A stretch of DNA of 64,000 nucleotides from Microcebus murinus. Lineage: Eukaryota; Chordata; Mammalia; Primates; Cheirogaleidae. How positions within the stretch are numbered: the first letter of the stretch is position 1; each line of letters opens with the position of its first letter. The stretch spans positions 60,927,501 to 60,991,500 of the forward strand of contig NC_134120.1 in NCBI RefSeq assembly GCF_040939455.1. Reading direction: 5' to 3'. Below are positions 8,406-22,269 of the stretch, in pieces. A program made the translations under genes and the position numbers. A model generated the notes under the pieces. The model searched no databases, was not told the DNA's origin, and worked only from the letters and a program-made list of their open reading frames with translations.

Positions 8406-8496
8406 GGATTCATTATTTTTAAAAAGTGTCTCTTATCTCTATTATTGCATTTTCTTTTCTCTCTCTTTTCAAGCAGATGATGGGAGTCCAAGTTTT

Positions 8497-10387
8497 AAGG
8501 TGACATGTGTTGCCCGTGCCCCCCTCCCCCCCCCGTGTTCTTATTCATTTACCTCTCATGTTGCTCCAGCATATTGTGGGGGCACCAATGTTAAGGTCGG
8601 GTGCGTTGCCCTCTCCCAGCCTCCCCCCTCGGGTCAGAGCTTCAAGTGCGCCCATCCCCCAGTCGGTGCGCACCCACCCCATTCCTAATGGATGTGTATG
8701 CCCATCCCCTCCCCCCACCCGCCCGACACCCACCCGAAGAAGGTGATTCCTCTGTGTCCACTTAGGTGTCCATCGGTTCGTACCCATTTGCTGGTGAGCG
8801 CGAGCACGTGGTGCTCGTGTGTCCATTCTTGGGATACTTGGCTTACTGGAACGGGTTCCAGCTCTGGCCAGGAGAACCACGAGAGGTGCCCCCTCACCGC
8901 TGCTCCTCATAGCCGAATAGCACTCCGTGGTGTCCACGCGCCACATTTTATTTACCCACTCGTGGGTCGATGGGCACTCGGGTGGCTTCCAGGTCTTTGC
9001 GATTGTGACTTGTGCCCTGACTCTAACCCTAACCCTTACCCAGCCCGTCTCCTCCACGGCCCCTGCCTGACTGACTCCTTCCCGCCCGGCCTGTCACCTG
9101 TCACCGTCCTCTGCCCCTGCCTGACACGCTCCTCCCCGCCCGGGCCGTCACCGTCCTCGGCCCCTGCCTGACGGGGCTCCTCCGTCGCCTGGGCCTTCCA
9201 AGGGCTTGGTGTGGACGCTGGTTCCAGGACGCCCTCCCAGGAACCCGGTAGCAGGGCGGCCGCAGCGTCTCGCGCAACCCAACCGTCCGCCGGCTGGCCG
9301 CCGTCGCTAAGTGGCCTGCGGGGGACGTGCTCCCGCTGTGCCGTGGGGGCCCAGCCTGGTGTCTTCTCTGAGGCCCCACGGCTGCCGCTCCCCGCAAGGG
9401 GATAGCCGCGGAGGTGGGGACCGCCTCCTCGTGGGGACGTACACCCAGCTCTCCACGTCGGATTCCGGGGCTCTCTGTCCTGCCAGAAGGCCCAGCTGGC
9501 CTGCGGGTCCTTAGAGTGGCAAAAACATCCGAAAACTGAGATTGAGGGTCCGGTGGGTGTCTGCACTTTTGTGCTGGGCACCCCAGGGAGGCCCGGGGGC
9601 TGGCTGGACAATGCGGTCTGCTGGGCTGGGGGGGGTTTGGAGGAGCAACTGATGCCCTTTGCACTTTGGGTAGCAAGTGTCTGAGGTGTCTCTGGGCCCT
9701 GTGCCATGTGGGGGCGGGGGCGGGGGCGGGGTGGGAGGAGGAGGAGGAGGAGGAGGAGGAGGAGGAGGTGGGAAGGGCCGTGGCCTGCAGTCGTGTTCCC
9801 CGGGGTGGCACAGCATGTGGCTTCTTCCACAGGCTGCTTGGCCTGGGCTCCCTGCACCTGGGCCTTTGGAGGACTGGCCCTGTGCTTGCCAACACTTCCT
9901 GCAGGGACCCAGAGCTGGGAGGTTGCATCTCTCAGCCCTGGGTCGGGCAGAGCCCCAGCGGGCCATGCCCACAACCTCTCTCAGCACGGGTCCCCCAGAA
10001 GGCTCCTTTGGGACCAGGATTCTCTTGCGGGTGACTCTTTAAGGTCTGGCCCCTGGATGGAGGGGCACCAGGAGTAGAGGAGCAGGAAGGGGAAGGGGGT
10101 GGCCATGCGAGGGGACACTTTCAGGCCAAGTCCCAGCTTCAGCCTGATCCTCCTGGGAACCCCGGGGTGGACATCACACCTCCTGGTTGCCCCGCTCTGA
10201 GACAAGGAGCCGGGCTTCGCATTCCCACAGCAGCCAGTCGTGGGCTGAGGACACCTGGGGCGTTGGGAACTCCCTGGCTTCTCCTTGGATTAACATCTGG
10301 AGCTGCTTGTGAATTGTGCCGCCACACACACCCGAGTGCAGGTGTCTTCTGCACAGACTGCGGGCCTCGCTCTTCTGAATGCCGCTA
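8497..10387 (-). mobile_element. Interrupted L1 relic, unit 2
   Basis: Part A 8497-9016, part B 10307-10387. Confidence 0.7.
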
Positions 10388-11457
10388 GCTCGCCACCCAC
10401 CCACGGGAGAACCTGGTCAGGGTACTTTCTCTCAGGGGCAGACTCTCATCCGGGCGGGGGGCTACCGGTGTCTCTGTTTGCTCCTTTCTTTCTTCCATTT
10501 CGGGAAAGGCTTCCTTACTGGGTGTGGAAATCTCCTATGCCTTTCCTCGCCTATTCTGTCGGCTCTAAAATTCTCTTTCGGTTGCCACCCTCACAGATGG
10601 ATTAGGAAACTCTTTGCGGTGCACTCATTAGTGAAATGACCTCAATGACGCTGGAATCCAATATCTAATCGCCGATTTTTAGCGAGTCCACACGCCAGGG
10701 TGGTTGGGGTCCAATGCAGCCCCGGCCAGGCCCAGGCCCCTTGGACTGGGCCACAGGAGGACACAGAGGAGGGTCCCGGCCCCCACGGTAGCGGTGCGGG
10801 CAGTTCTCCAAGGGCTTGGGTGTTTTCCAGAGGGAGGAGATGGAGGGGACTGATTTCTTCAGCGCCCCACAGACCACGCCACCCCACCCCACCCATGGGA
10901 CACATCCCGAGAGAGAGAGAGAGAGGCCCCATACACTGGCTCCCCTCCCCCGTGCGCTGTGCCCCAGCCCTGGCCCGGGGGAATAGGCGGCCGCGGGGCC
11001 ACAGGGTGGGGGGCACAGCTGAAAGGGGTTGTGGGGGAGGGCGGCCCCTGGCTGGGGTCAAAGGGCGAGCGCCCCGCCCCGCCCACCCGCCCGTGCGCAG
11101 TCAGCGGCCCCGGAGGCGCGCTGGGGGTGGGGGGCGGGGAGGTGAAGGAGGCCAGGCGAGGAGAGGAGGGGGGCTGGAAGGTCTCCACCTTGGCGGGTCC
11201 AGCCGTGGAGGCGCATCTTGTGTGAGTGTGAGTGAGTGAGTGAGTGTGAGTGTGAGTGTGTGTGTATAGAGAGACAGCCCCCAACCCCGGCCCGCCGCTC
11301 CCTGCCCGCCCCGCCTGTCACCCCGTCCCTCGGAGCCCACGGGACCCGGCCGGCGAACTCAACAGGCCCGGCCCGGCGCGGGGCCTGGGGCGGGAGGAGG
11401 CGGCGGGGAAGCGCAGAGAGGCTCGGCTTCTCGAGCGGGGCAGGGGCGCCCTCCGCC

Positions 11458-11578
11458 GTCCACGACCACACCACCCCGAACGCGCCCGATCCCGTCTGGT
11501 CTCGGAAGCTAAGCAGGGTCGGGCCTGGTTAGAACTTGGATGGGAGACCGCCCGGGAATACCGGGTGCCGTAGGCTTC
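11458..11578 (+). rRNA. RNA5S: 5S rRNA-like gene, copy 3
   Basis: Array consensus gene body. The T-run is 17 long (11585-11601), one longer than in copy 1. Confidence 0.9.
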
Positions 11579-12032
11579 TTCTTCTTTTTTTTTTTTTTTT
11601 TGCCTCTGGTTCTGTCGCGTTTCTGGGAGTGCGGGGGCGGCCCGGGGTGGGGGTGACCCCCACCCTCAGCGCCCACCGCGGTGCCTGGCGCCCCAGCCCG
11701 CACCGTGGGGCCTCCTCTTGTCCCGAGCCGTGACACCGCCGCCACGCGGCAGCATGCGTGGCTTCTGGACAGTCAGGTCTCAGACCAAAGGTCTGCTCTG
11801 TGGGAGCCGACACGCTGGAGGAAACCTTGAGAGTCTGAGAGGGGAGGGAGTTCCAGAAGAAGGCCTGGATGTCATTTTGAGGGAGTATGTGACCAGAACT
11901 CGTCCCGTTGCTTTTGGGGTTCTATGGGCTACACGTAGGAATCTGTGGTGGTGGCACCTGATGTTCGGGCATCCGGAGTCACACCCAGACCTGCTCCACA
12001 GGCCTCCTTTTACTTTTCTCTTCGGATTCATT

Positions 12033-12367
12033 TTTTTTTTTTTTTTTTTTTGAGACAGAGTCTCGGTTTGTTGCCCAGGCTAGAGTGAGTGCCGTGGCGT
12101 CAGCCTAGCTCACAGCAACTTCAAACTCCTGGGCTCGAGTGATCCTTCTGCCTCAGCCTCCCGGGTAGCTGGGACTGCAGGCATGCGCCACCATGCCCCG
12201 CTAATTTTTTATATATATATCAGTTGGCCAATTAATTTCTTTCTATTTATAGTAGAGACGGGGTCTCGCTCTTGCTCAGGCTGGTTTTGAACTCCTGACC
12301 TTGAGCAATCCGCCCGCCTCGGCCTCCCAAGAGCTAGGATTACAGGCGTGAGCCACAGCGCCCGGCC
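12033..12367 (-). mobile_element. Array Alu, unit 3
   Basis: Same insertion; target duplication at 12024-12032 and 12368-12376. Confidence 0.93.
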
Positions 12368-12458
12368 GGATTCATTATTTTTAAAAAGTGTCTCTTATCT
12401 CTATTATTGCATTTTCTTTTCTCTCTCTTTTCAAGCAGATGATGGGAGTCCAAGTTTT

Positions 12459-14349
12459 AAGGTGACATGTGTTGCCCGTGCCCCCCTCCCCCCCCCGTGT
12501 TCTTATTCATTTACCTCTCATGTTGCTCCAGCATATTGTGGGGGCACCAATGTTAAGGTCGGGTGCGTTGCCCTCTCCCAGCCTCCCCCCTCGGGTCAGA
12601 GCTTCAAGTGCGCCCATCCCCCAGTCGGTGCGCACCCACCCCATTCCTAATGGATGTGTATGCCCATCCCCTCCCCCCACCCGCCCGACACCCACCCGAA
12701 GAAGGTGATTCCTCTGTGTCCACTTAGGTGTCCATCGGTTCGTACCCATTTGCTGGTGAGCGCGAGCACGTGGTGCTCGTGTGTCCATTCTTGGGATACT
12801 TGGCTTACTGGAACGGGTTCCAGCTCTGGCCAGGAGAACCACGAGAGGTGCCCCCTCACCGCTGCTCCTCATAGCCGAATAGCACTCCGTGGTGTCCACG
12901 CGCCACATTTTATTTACCCACTCGTGGGTCGATGGGCACTCGGGTGGCTTCCAGGTCTTTGCGATTGTGACTTGTGCCCTGACTCTAACCCTAACCCTTA
13001 CCCAGCCCGTCTCCTCCACGGCCCCTGCCTGACTGACTCCTTCCCGCCCGGCCTGTCACCTGTCACCGTCCTCTGCCCCTGCCTGACACGCTCCTCCCCG
13101 CCCGGGCCGTCACCGTCCTCGGCCCCTGCCTGACGGGGCTCCTCCGTCGCCTGGGCCTTCCAAGGGCTTGGTGTGGACGCTGGTTCCAGGACGCCCTCCC
13201 AGGAACCCGGTAGCAGGGCGGCCGCAGCGTCTCGCGCAACCCAACCGTCCGCCGGCTGGCCGCCGTGGCTAAGTGGCCTGCGGGGGACGTGCTCCCGCTG
13301 TGCCGTGGGGGCCCAGCCTGGTGTCTTCTCTGAGGCCCCACGGCTGCCGCTCCCCGCAAGGGGATAGCCGCGGAGGTGGGGACCGCCTCCTCGTGGGGAC
13401 GTACACCCAGCTCTCCACGTCGGATTCCGGGGCTCTCTGTCCTGCCAGAAGGCCCAGCTGGCCTGCGGGTCCTTAGAGTGGCAAAAACATCCGAAAACTG
13501 AGATTGAGGGTCCGGTGGGTGTCTGCACTTTTGTGCTGGGCACCCCAGGGAGGCCCGGGGGCTGGCTGGACAATGCGGTCTGCTGGGCTGGGGGGGGTTT
13601 GGAGGAGCAACTGATGCCCTTTGCACTTTGGGTAGCAAGTGTCTGAGGTGTCTCTGGGCCCTGTGCCATGTGGGGGCGGGGGCGGGGGCGGGGTGGGAGG
13701 AGGAGGAGGAGGAGGAGGAGGAGGAGGAGGTGGGAAGGGCCGTGGCCTGCAGTCGTGTTCCCCGGGGTGGCACAGCATGTGGCTTCTTCCACAGGCTGCT
13801 TGGCCTGGGCTCCCTGCACCTGGGCCTTTGGAGGACTGGCCCTGTGCTTGCCAACACTTCCTGCAGGGACCCAGAGCTGGGAGGTTGCATCTCTCAGCCC
13901 TGGGTCGGGCAGAGCCCCAGCGGGCCATGCCCACAACCTCTCTCAGCACGGGTCCCCCAGAAGGCTCCTTTGGGACCAGGATTCTCTTGCGGGTGACTCT
14001 TTAAGGTCTGGCCCCTGGATGGAGGGGCACCAGGAGTAGAGGAGCAGGAAGGGGAAGGGGGTGGCCATGCGAGGGGACACTTTCAGGCCAAGTCCCAGCT
14101 TCAGCCTGATCCTCCTGGGAACCCCGGGGTGGACATCACACCTCCTGGTTGCCCCGCTCTGAGACAAGGAGCCGGGCTTCGCATTCCCACAGCAGCCAGT
14201 CGTGGGCTGAGGACACCTGGGGCGTTGGGAACTCCCTGGCTTCTCCTTGGATTAACATCTGGAGCTGCTTGTGAATTGTGCCGCCACACACACCCGAGTG
14301 CAGGTGTCTTCTGCACAGACTGCGGGCCTCGCTCTTCTGAATGCCGCTA
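12459..14349 (-). mobile_element. Interrupted L1 relic, unit 3
   Basis: Part A 12459-12978, part B 14269-14349. Confidence 0.7.
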
Positions 14350-15417
14350 GCTCGCCACCCACCCACGGGAGAACCTGGTCAGGGTACTTTCTCTCAGGGG
14401 CAGACTCTCATCCGGGCGGGGGGCTACCGGTGTCTCTGTTTGCTCCTTTCTTTCTTCCATTTCGGGAAAGGCTTCCTTACTGGGTGTGGAAATCTCCTAT
14501 GCCTTTCCTCGCCTATTCTGTCGGCTCTAAAATTCTCTTTCGGTTGCCACCCTCACAGATGGATTAGGAAACTCTTTGCGGTGCACTCATTAGTGAAATG
14601 ACCTCAATGACGCTGGAATCCAATATCTAATCGCCGATTTTTAGCGAGTCCACACGCCAGGGTGGTTGGGGTCCAATGCAGCCCCGGCCAGGCCCAGGCC
14701 CCTTGGACTGGGCCACAGGAGGACACAGAGGAGGGTCCCGGCCCCCACGGTAGCGGTGCGGGCAGTTCTCCAAGGGCTTGGGTGTTTTCCAGAGGGAGGA
14801 GATGGAGGGGACTGATTTCTTCAGCGCCCCACAGACCACGCCACCCCACCCCACCCATGGGACACATCCCGAGAGAGAGAGAGACGCCCCATACACTGGC
14901 TCCCCTCCCCCGTGCGCTGTGCCCCAGCCCTGGCCCGGGGGAATAGGCGGCCGCGGGGCCACAGGGTGGGGGGCACAGCTGAAAGGGGTTGTGGGGGAGG
15001 GCGGCCCCTGGCTGGGGTCAAAGGGCGAGCGCCCCGCCCCGCCCACCCGCCCGTGCGCAGTCAGCGGCCCCGGAGGCGCGCTGGGGGTGGGGGGCGGGGA
15101 GGTGAAGGAGGCCAGGCGAGGAGAGGAGGGGGGCTGGAAGGTCTCCACCTTGGCGGGTCCAGCCGTGGAGGCGCATCTTGTGTGAGTGTGAGTGAGTGAG
15201 TGAGTGTGAGTGTGAGTGTGTGTGTATAGAGAGACAGCCCCCAACCCCGGCCCGCCGCTCCCTGCCCGCCCCGCCTGTCACCCCGTCCCTCGGAGCCCAC
15301 GGGACCCGGCCGGCGAACTCAACAGGCCCGGCCCGGCGCGGGGCCTGGGGCGGGAGGAGGCGGCGGGGAAGCGCAGAGAGGCTCGGCTTCTCGAGCGGGG
15401 CAGGGGCGCCCTCCGCC

Positions 15418-15538
15418 GTCCACGACCACACCACCCCGAACGCGCCCGATCCCGTCTGGTCTCGGAAGCTAAGCAGGGTCGGGCCTGGTTAGAACTTGGA
15501 TGGGAGACCGCCCGGGAATACCGGGTGCCGTAGGCTTC
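15418..15538 (+). rRNA. RNA5S: 5S rRNA-like gene, copy 4
   Basis: Array consensus gene body, with T16 terminator from 15545. Confidence 0.9.
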
Positions 15539-15991
15539 TTCTTCTTTTTTTTTTTTTTTTGCCTCTGGTTCTGTCGCGTTTCTGGGAGTGCGGGGGCGGC
15601 CCGGGGTGGGGGTGACCCCCACCCTCAGCGCCCGCCGCGGTGCCTGGCGCCCCAGCCCGCACCGTGGGGCCTCCTCTTGTCCCGAGCCGTGACACCGCCG
15701 CCACGCGGCAGCATGCGTGGCTTCTGGACAGTCAGGTCTCAGACCAAAGGTCTGCTCTGTGGGAGCCGACACGCTGGAGGAAACCTTGAGAGTCTGAGAG
15801 GGGAGGGAGTTCCAGAAGAAGGCCTGGATGTCATTTTGAGGGAGTATGTGACCAGAACTCGTCCCGTTGCTTTTGGGGTTCTATGGGCTACACGTAGGAA
15901 TCTTTGGTGGTGGCACCTGATGTTCGGGCATCCGGAGTCACACCCAGACCTGCTCCACAGGCCTCCTTTTACTTTTCTCTTCGGATTCATT

Positions 15992-16325
15992 TTTTTTTTT
16001 TTTTTTTTTGAGACAGAGTCTCGGTTTGTTGCCCAGGCTAGAGTGAGTGCCGTGGCGTCAGCCTAGCTCACAGCAACTTCAAACTCCTGGGCTCGAGTGA
16101 TCCTTCTGCCTCAGCCTCCCGGGTAGCTGGGACTGCAGGCATGCGCCACCATGCCCCGCTAATTTTTTATATATATATCAGTTGGCCAATTAATTTCTTT
16201 CTATTTATAGTAGAGACGGGGTCTCGCTCTTGCTCAGGCTGGTTTTGAACTCCTGACCTTGAGCAATCCGCCCGCCTCGGCCTCCCAAGAGCTAGGATTA
16301 CAGGCGTGAGCCACAGCGCCCGGCC
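15992..16325 (-). mobile_element. Array Alu, unit 4
   Basis: Same insertion with a slightly shorter tail; target duplication at 15983-15991 and 16326-16334. Confidence 0.93.
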
Positions 16326-16416
16326 GGATTCATTATTTTTAAAAAGTGTCTCTTATCTCTATTATTGCATTTTCTTTTCTCTCTCTTTTCAAGCAGATGA
16401 TGGGAGTCCAAGTTTT

Positions 16417-18307
16417 AAGGTGACATGTGTTGCCCGTGCCCCCCTCCCCCCCCCGTGTTCTTATTCATTTACCTCTCATGTTGCTCCAGCATATTGTGGG
16501 GGCACCAATGTTAAGGTCGGGTGCGTTGCCCTCTCCCAGCCTCCCCCCTCGGGTCAGAGCTTCAAGTGCGCCCATCCCCCAGTCGGTGCGCACCCACCCC
16601 ATTCCTAATGGATGTGTATGCCCATCCCCTCCCCCCACCCGCCCGACACCCACCCGAAGAAGGTGATTCCTCTGTGTCCACTTAGGTGTCCATCGGTTCG
16701 TACCCATTTGCTGGTGAGCGCGAGCACGTGGTGCTCGTGTGTCCATTCTTGGGATACTTGGCTTACTGGAACGGGTTCCAGCTCTGGCCAGGAGAACCAC
16801 GAGAGGTGCCCCCTCACCGCTGCTCCTCATAGCCGAATAGCACTCCGTGGTGTCCACGCGCCACATTTTATTTACCCACTCGTGGGTCGATGGGCACTCG
16901 GGTGGCTTCCAGGTCTTTGCGATTGTGACTTGTGCCCTGACTCTAACCCTAACCCTTACCCAGCCCGTCTCCTCCACGGCCCCTGCCTGACTGACTCCTT
17001 CCCGCCCGGCCTGTCACCTGTCACCGTCCTCTGCCCCTGCCTGACACGCTCCTCCCCGCCCGGGCCGTCACCGTCCTCGGCCCCTGCCTGACGGGGCTCC
17101 TCCGTCGCCTGGGCCTTCCAAGGGCTTGGTGTGGACGCTGGTTCCAGGACGCCCTCCCAGGAACCCGGTAGCAGGGCGGCCGCAGCGTCTCGCGCAACCC
17201 AACCGTCCGCCGGCTGGCCGCCGTCGCTAAGTGGCCTGCGGGGGACGTGCTCCCGCTGTGCCGTGGGGGCCCAGCCTGGTGTCTTCTCTGAGGCCCCACG
17301 GCTGCCGCTCCCCGCAAGGGGATAGCCGCGGAGGTGGGGACCGCCTCCTCGTGGGGACGTACACCCAGCTCTCCACGTCGGATTCCGGGGCTCTCTGTCC
17401 TGCCAGAAGGCCCAGCTGGCCTGCGGGTCCTTAGAGTGGCAAAAACATCCGAAAACTGAGATTGAGGGTCCGGTGGGTGTCTGCACTTTTGTGCTGGGCA
17501 CCCCAGGGAGGCCCGGGGGCTGGCTGGACAATGCGGTCTGCTGGGCTGGGGGGGGTTTGGAGGAGCAACTGATGCCCTTTGCACTTTGGGTAGCAAGTGT
17601 CTGAGGTGTCTCTGGGCCCTGTGCCATGTGGGGGCGGGGGCGGGGGCGGGGTGGGAGGAGGAGGAGGAGGAGGAGGAGGAGGAGGAGGTGGGAAGGGCCG
17701 TGGCCTGCAGTCGTGTTCCCCGGGGTGGCACAGCATGTGGCTTCTTCCACAGGCTGCTTGGCCTGGGCTCCCTGCACCTGGGCCTTTGGAGGACTGGCCC
17801 TGTGCTTGCCAACACTTCCTGCAGGGACCCAGAGCTGGGAGGTTGCATCTCTCAGCCCTGGGTCGGGCAGAGCCCCAGCGGGCCATGCCCACAACCTCTC
17901 TCAGCACGGGTCCCCCAGAAGGCTCCTTTGGGACCAGGATTCTCTTGCGGGTGACTCTTTAAGGTCTGGCCCCTGGATGGAGGGGCACCAGGAGTAGAGG
18001 AGCAGGAAGGGGAAGGGGGTGGCCATGCGAGGGGACACTTTCAGGCCAAGTCCCAGCTTCAGCCTGATCCTCCTGGGAACCCCGGGGTGGACATCACACC
18101 TCCTGGTTGCCCCGCTCTGAGACAAGGAGCCGGGCTTCGCATTCCCACAGCAGCCAGTCGTGGGCTGAGGACACCTGGGGCGTTGGGAACTCCCTGGCTT
18201 CTCCTTGGATTAACATCTGGAGCTGCTTGTGAATTGTGCCGCCACACACACCCGAGTGCAGGTGTCTTCTGCACAGACTGCGGGCCTCGCTCTTCTGAAT
18301 GCCGCTA
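16417..18307 (-). mobile_element. Interrupted L1 relic, unit 4
   Basis: Part A 16417-16936, part B 18227-18307. Confidence 0.7.
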
Positions 18308-19378
18308 GCTCGCCACCCACCCACGGGAGAACCTGGTCAGGGTACTTTCTCTCAGGGGCAGACTCTCATCCGGGCGGGGGGCTACCGGTGTCTCTGTTTG
18401 CTCCTTTCTTTCTTCCATTTCGGGAAAGGCTTCCTTACTGGGTGTGGAAATCTCCTATGCCTTTCCTCGCCTATTCTGTCGGCTCTAAAATTCTCTTTCG
18501 GTTGCCACCCTCACAGATGGATTAGGAAACTCTTTGCGGTGCACTCATTAGTGAAATGACCTCAATGACGCTGGAATCCAATATCTAATCGCCGATTTTT
18601 AGCGAGTCCACACGCCAGGGTGGTTGGGGTCCAATGCAGCCCCGGCCAGGCCCAGGCCCCTTGGACTGGGCCACAGGAGGACACAGAGGAGGGTCCCGGC
18701 CCCCACGGTAGCGGTGCGGGCAGTTCTCCAAGGGCTTGGGTGTTTTCCAGAGGGAGGAGATGGAGGGGACTGATTTCTTCAGCGCCCCACAGACCACGCC
18801 ACCCCACCCCACCCATGGGACACATCCCGAGAGAGAGAGAGACGCCCCATACACTGGCTCCCCTCCCCCGTGCGCTGTGCCCCAGCCCTGGCCCGGGGGA
18901 ATAGGCGGCCGCGGGGCCACAGGGTGGGGGGCACAGCTGAAAGGGGTTGTGGGGGAGGGCGGCCCCTGGCTGGGGTCAAAGGGCGAGCGCCCCGCCCCGC
19001 CCACCCGCCCGTGCGCAGTCAGCGGCCCCGGAGGCGCGCTGGGGGTGGGGGGCGGGGAGGTGAAGGAGGCCAGGCGAGGAGAGGAGGGGGGCTGGAAGGT
19101 CTCCACCTTGGCGGGTCCAGCCGTGGAGGCGCATCTTGTGTGAGTGTGAGTGAGTGAGTGAGTGTGAGTGTGAGTGTGTGTGTATAGAGAGACAGCCCCC
19201 AACCCCGGCCCGCCGCTCCCTGCCCGCCCCGCCTGTCACCCCGTCCCTCGGAGCCCACGGGACCCGGCCGGCGAACTCAACAGGCCCGGCCCGGCGGCGC
19301 GGGGCCTGGGGCGGGAGGAGGCGGCGGGGAAGCGCAGAGAGGCTCGGCTTCTCGAGCGGGGCAGGGGCGCCCTCCGCC

Positions 19379-19499
19379 GTCCACGACCACACCACCCCGA
19401 ACGCGCCCGATCCCGTCTGGTCTCGGAAGCTAAGCAGGGTCGGGCCTGGTTAGAACTTGGATGGGAGACCGCCCGGGAATACCGGGTGCCGTAGGCTTC
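19379..19499 (+). rRNA. RNA5S: 5S rRNA-like gene, copy 5
   Basis: Array consensus gene body. The GC-rich region 85 bp upstream has a 3-bp gain unique to this copy, which leaves the D-box-like element spacing unchanged. Confidence 0.9.
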
Positions 19500-19952
19500 T
19501 TCTTCTTTTTTTTTTTTTTTTGCCTCTGGTTCTGTCGCGTTTCTGGGAGTGCGGGGGCGGCCCGGGGTGGGGGTGACCCCCACCCTCAGCGCCCGCCGCG
19601 GTGCCTGGCGCCCCAGCCCGCACCGTGGGGCCTCCTCTTGTCCCGAGCCGTGACACCGCCGCCACGCGGCAGCATGCGTGGCTTCTGGACAGTCAGGTCT
19701 CAGACCAAAGGTCTGCTCTGTGGGAGCCGACACGCTGGAGGAAACCTTGAGAGTCTGAGAGGGGAGGGAGTTCCAGAAGAAGGCCTGGATGTCATTTTGA
19801 GGGAGTATGTGACCAGAACTCGTCCCGTTGCTTTTGGGGTTCTATGGGCTACACGTAGGAATCTTTGGTGGTGGCACCTGATGTTCGGGCATCCGGAGTC
19901 ACACCCAGACCTGCTCCACAGGCCTCCTTTTACTTTTCTCTTCGGATTCATT

Positions 19953-20286
19953 TTTTTTTTTTTTTTTTTTGAGACAGAGTCTCGGTTTGTTGCCCAGGCT
20001 AGAGTGAGTGCCGTGGCGTCAGCCTAGCTCACAGCAACTTCAAACTCCTGGGCTCGAGTGATCCTTCTGCCTCAGCCTCCCGGGTAGCTGGGACTGCAGG
20101 CATGCGCCACCATGCCCCGCTAATTTTTTATATATATATCAGTTGGCCAATTAATTTCTTTCTATTTATAGTAGAGACGGGGTCTCGCTCTTGCTCAGGC
20201 TGGTTTTGAACTCCTGACCTTGAGCAATCCGCCCGCCTCGGCCTCCCAAGAGCTAGGATTACAGGCGTGAGCCACAGCGCCCGGCC
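19953..20286 (-). mobile_element. Array Alu, unit 5
   Basis: Same insertion; target duplication at 19944-19952 and 20287-20295. Confidence 0.93.
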
Positions 20287-20377
20287 GGATTCATTATTTT
20301 TAAAAAGTGTCTCTTATCTCTATTATTGCATTTTCTTTTCTCTCTCTTTTCAAGCAGATGATGGGAGTCCAAGTTTT

Positions 20378-22269
20378 AAGGTGACATGTGTTGCCCGTGC
20401 CCCCCTCCCCCCCCCCGTGTTCTTATTCATTTACCTCTCATGTTGCTCCAGCATATTGTGGGGGCACCAATGTTAAGGTCGGGTGCGTTGCCCTCTCCCA
20501 GCCTCCCCCCTCGGGTCAGAGCTTCAAGTGCGCCCATCCCCCAGTCGGTGCGCACCCACCCCATTCCTAATGGATGTGTATGCCCATCCCCTCCCCCCAC
20601 CCGCCCGACACCCACCCGAAGAAGGTGATTCCTCTGTGTCCACTTAGGTGTCCATCGGTTCGTACCCATTTGCTGGTGAGCGCGAGCACGTGGTGCTCGT
20701 GTGTCCATTCTTGGGATACTTGGCTTACTGGAACGGGTTCCAGCTCTGGCCAGGAGAACCACGAGAGGTGCCCCCTCACCGCTGCTCCTCATAGCCGAAT
20801 AGCACTCCGTGGTGTCCACGCGCCACATTTTATTTACCCACTCGTGGGTCGATGGGCACTCGGGTGGCTTCCAGGTCTTTGCGATTGTGACTTGTGCCCT
20901 GACTCTAACCCTAACCCTTACCCAGCCCGTCTCCTCCACGGCCCCCGCCTGACTGACTCCTTCCCGCCCGGCCTGTCACCTGTCACCGTCCTCTGCCCCT
21001 GCCTGACACGCTCCTCCCCGCCCGGGCCGTCACCGTCCTCGGCCCCTGCCTGACGGGGCTCCTCCGTCGCCTGGGCCTTCCAAGGGCTTGGTGTGGACGC
21101 TGGTTCCAGGACGCCCTCCCAGGAACCCGGTAGCAGGGCGGCCGCAGCGTCTCGCGCAACCCAACCGTCCGCCGGCTGGCCGCCGTCGCTAAGTGGCCTG
21201 CGGGGGACGTGCTCCCGCTGTGCCGTGGGGGCCCAGCCTGGTGTCTTCTCTGAGGCCCCACGGCTGCCGCTCCCCGCAAGGGGATAGCCGCGGAGGTGGG
21301 GACCGCCTCCTCGTGGGGACGTACACCCAGCTCTCCACGTCGGATTCCGGGGCTCTCTGTCCTGCCAGAAGGCCCAGCTGGCCTGCGGGTCCTTAGAGTG
21401 GCAAAAACATCCGAAAACTGAGATTGAGGGTCCGGTGGGTGTCTGCACTTTTGTGCTGGGCACCCCAGGGAGGCCCGGGGGCTGGCTGGACAATGCGGTC
21501 TGCTGGGCTGGGGGGGGTTTGGAGGAGCAACTGATGCCCTTTGCACTTTGGGTAGCAAGTGTCTGAGGTGTCTCTGGGCCCTGTGCCATGTGGGGGCGGG
21601 GGCGGGGGCGGGGTGGGAGGAGGAGGAGGAGGAGGAGGAGGAGGAGGAGGTGGGAAGGGCCGTGGCCTGCAGTCGTGTTCCCCGGGGTGGCACAGCATGT
21701 GGCTTCTTCCACAGGCTGCTTGGCCTGGGCTCCCTGCACCTGGGCCTTTGGAGGACTGGCCCTGTGCTTGCCAACACTTCCTGCAGGGACCCAGAGCTGG
21801 GAGGTTGCATCTCTCAGCCCTGGGTCGGGCAGAGCCCCAGCGGGCCATGCCCACAACCTCTCTCAGCACGGGTCCCCCAGAAGGCTCCTTTGGGACCAGG
21901 ATTCTCTTGCGGGTGACTCTTTAAGGTCTGGCCCCTGGATGGAGGGGCACCAGGAGTAGAGGAGCAGGAAGGGGAAGGGGGTGGCCATGCGAGGGGACAC
22001 TTTCAGGCCAAGTCCCAGCTTCAGCCTGATCCTCCTGGGAACCCCGGGGTGGACATCACACCTCCTGGTTGCCCCGCTCTGAGACAAGGAGCCGGGCTTC
22101 GCATTCCCACAGCAGCCAGTCGTGGGCTGAGGACACCTGGGGCGTTGGGAACTCCCTGGCTTCTCCTTGGATTAACATCTGGAGCTGCTTGTGAATTGTG
22201 CCGCCACACACACCCGAGTGCAGGTGTCTTCTGCACAGACTGCGGGCCTCGCTCTTCTGAATGCCGCTA
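20378..22269 (-). mobile_element. Interrupted L1 relic, unit 5
   Basis: Part A 20378-20898 (C-run one base longer), part B 22189-22269. Confidence 0.7.

Larger units (their letters stand above)
7497..11457 (+). repeat. Unit 2, 3,961 bp
   Basis: The unit is complete, with C/C at the two diagnostic sites. Its GA tract ends 'gaggcccc' (about 10926), as in unit 0 and unlike unit 1, so alleles are not arranged by adjacency. Confidence 0.95.
11458..15417 (+). repeat. Unit 3, 3,960 bp
   Basis: Complete unit. Private changes are A at 11675 in the 3' spacer and G at 11945. The 5S terminator T-run is 17 long. It is the first unit with G at diagnostic site 1 (13267); site 2 is C. Confidence 0.95.
15418..19378 (+). 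repeat. Unit 4, 3,961 bp
   Basis: Complete unit, C/C at the diagnostic sites. It contains a private 3-bp gain in the GC-rich run near 19294, about 85 bp upstream of the next 5S copy, and a shorter GA tract near 18832. Confidence 0.95.
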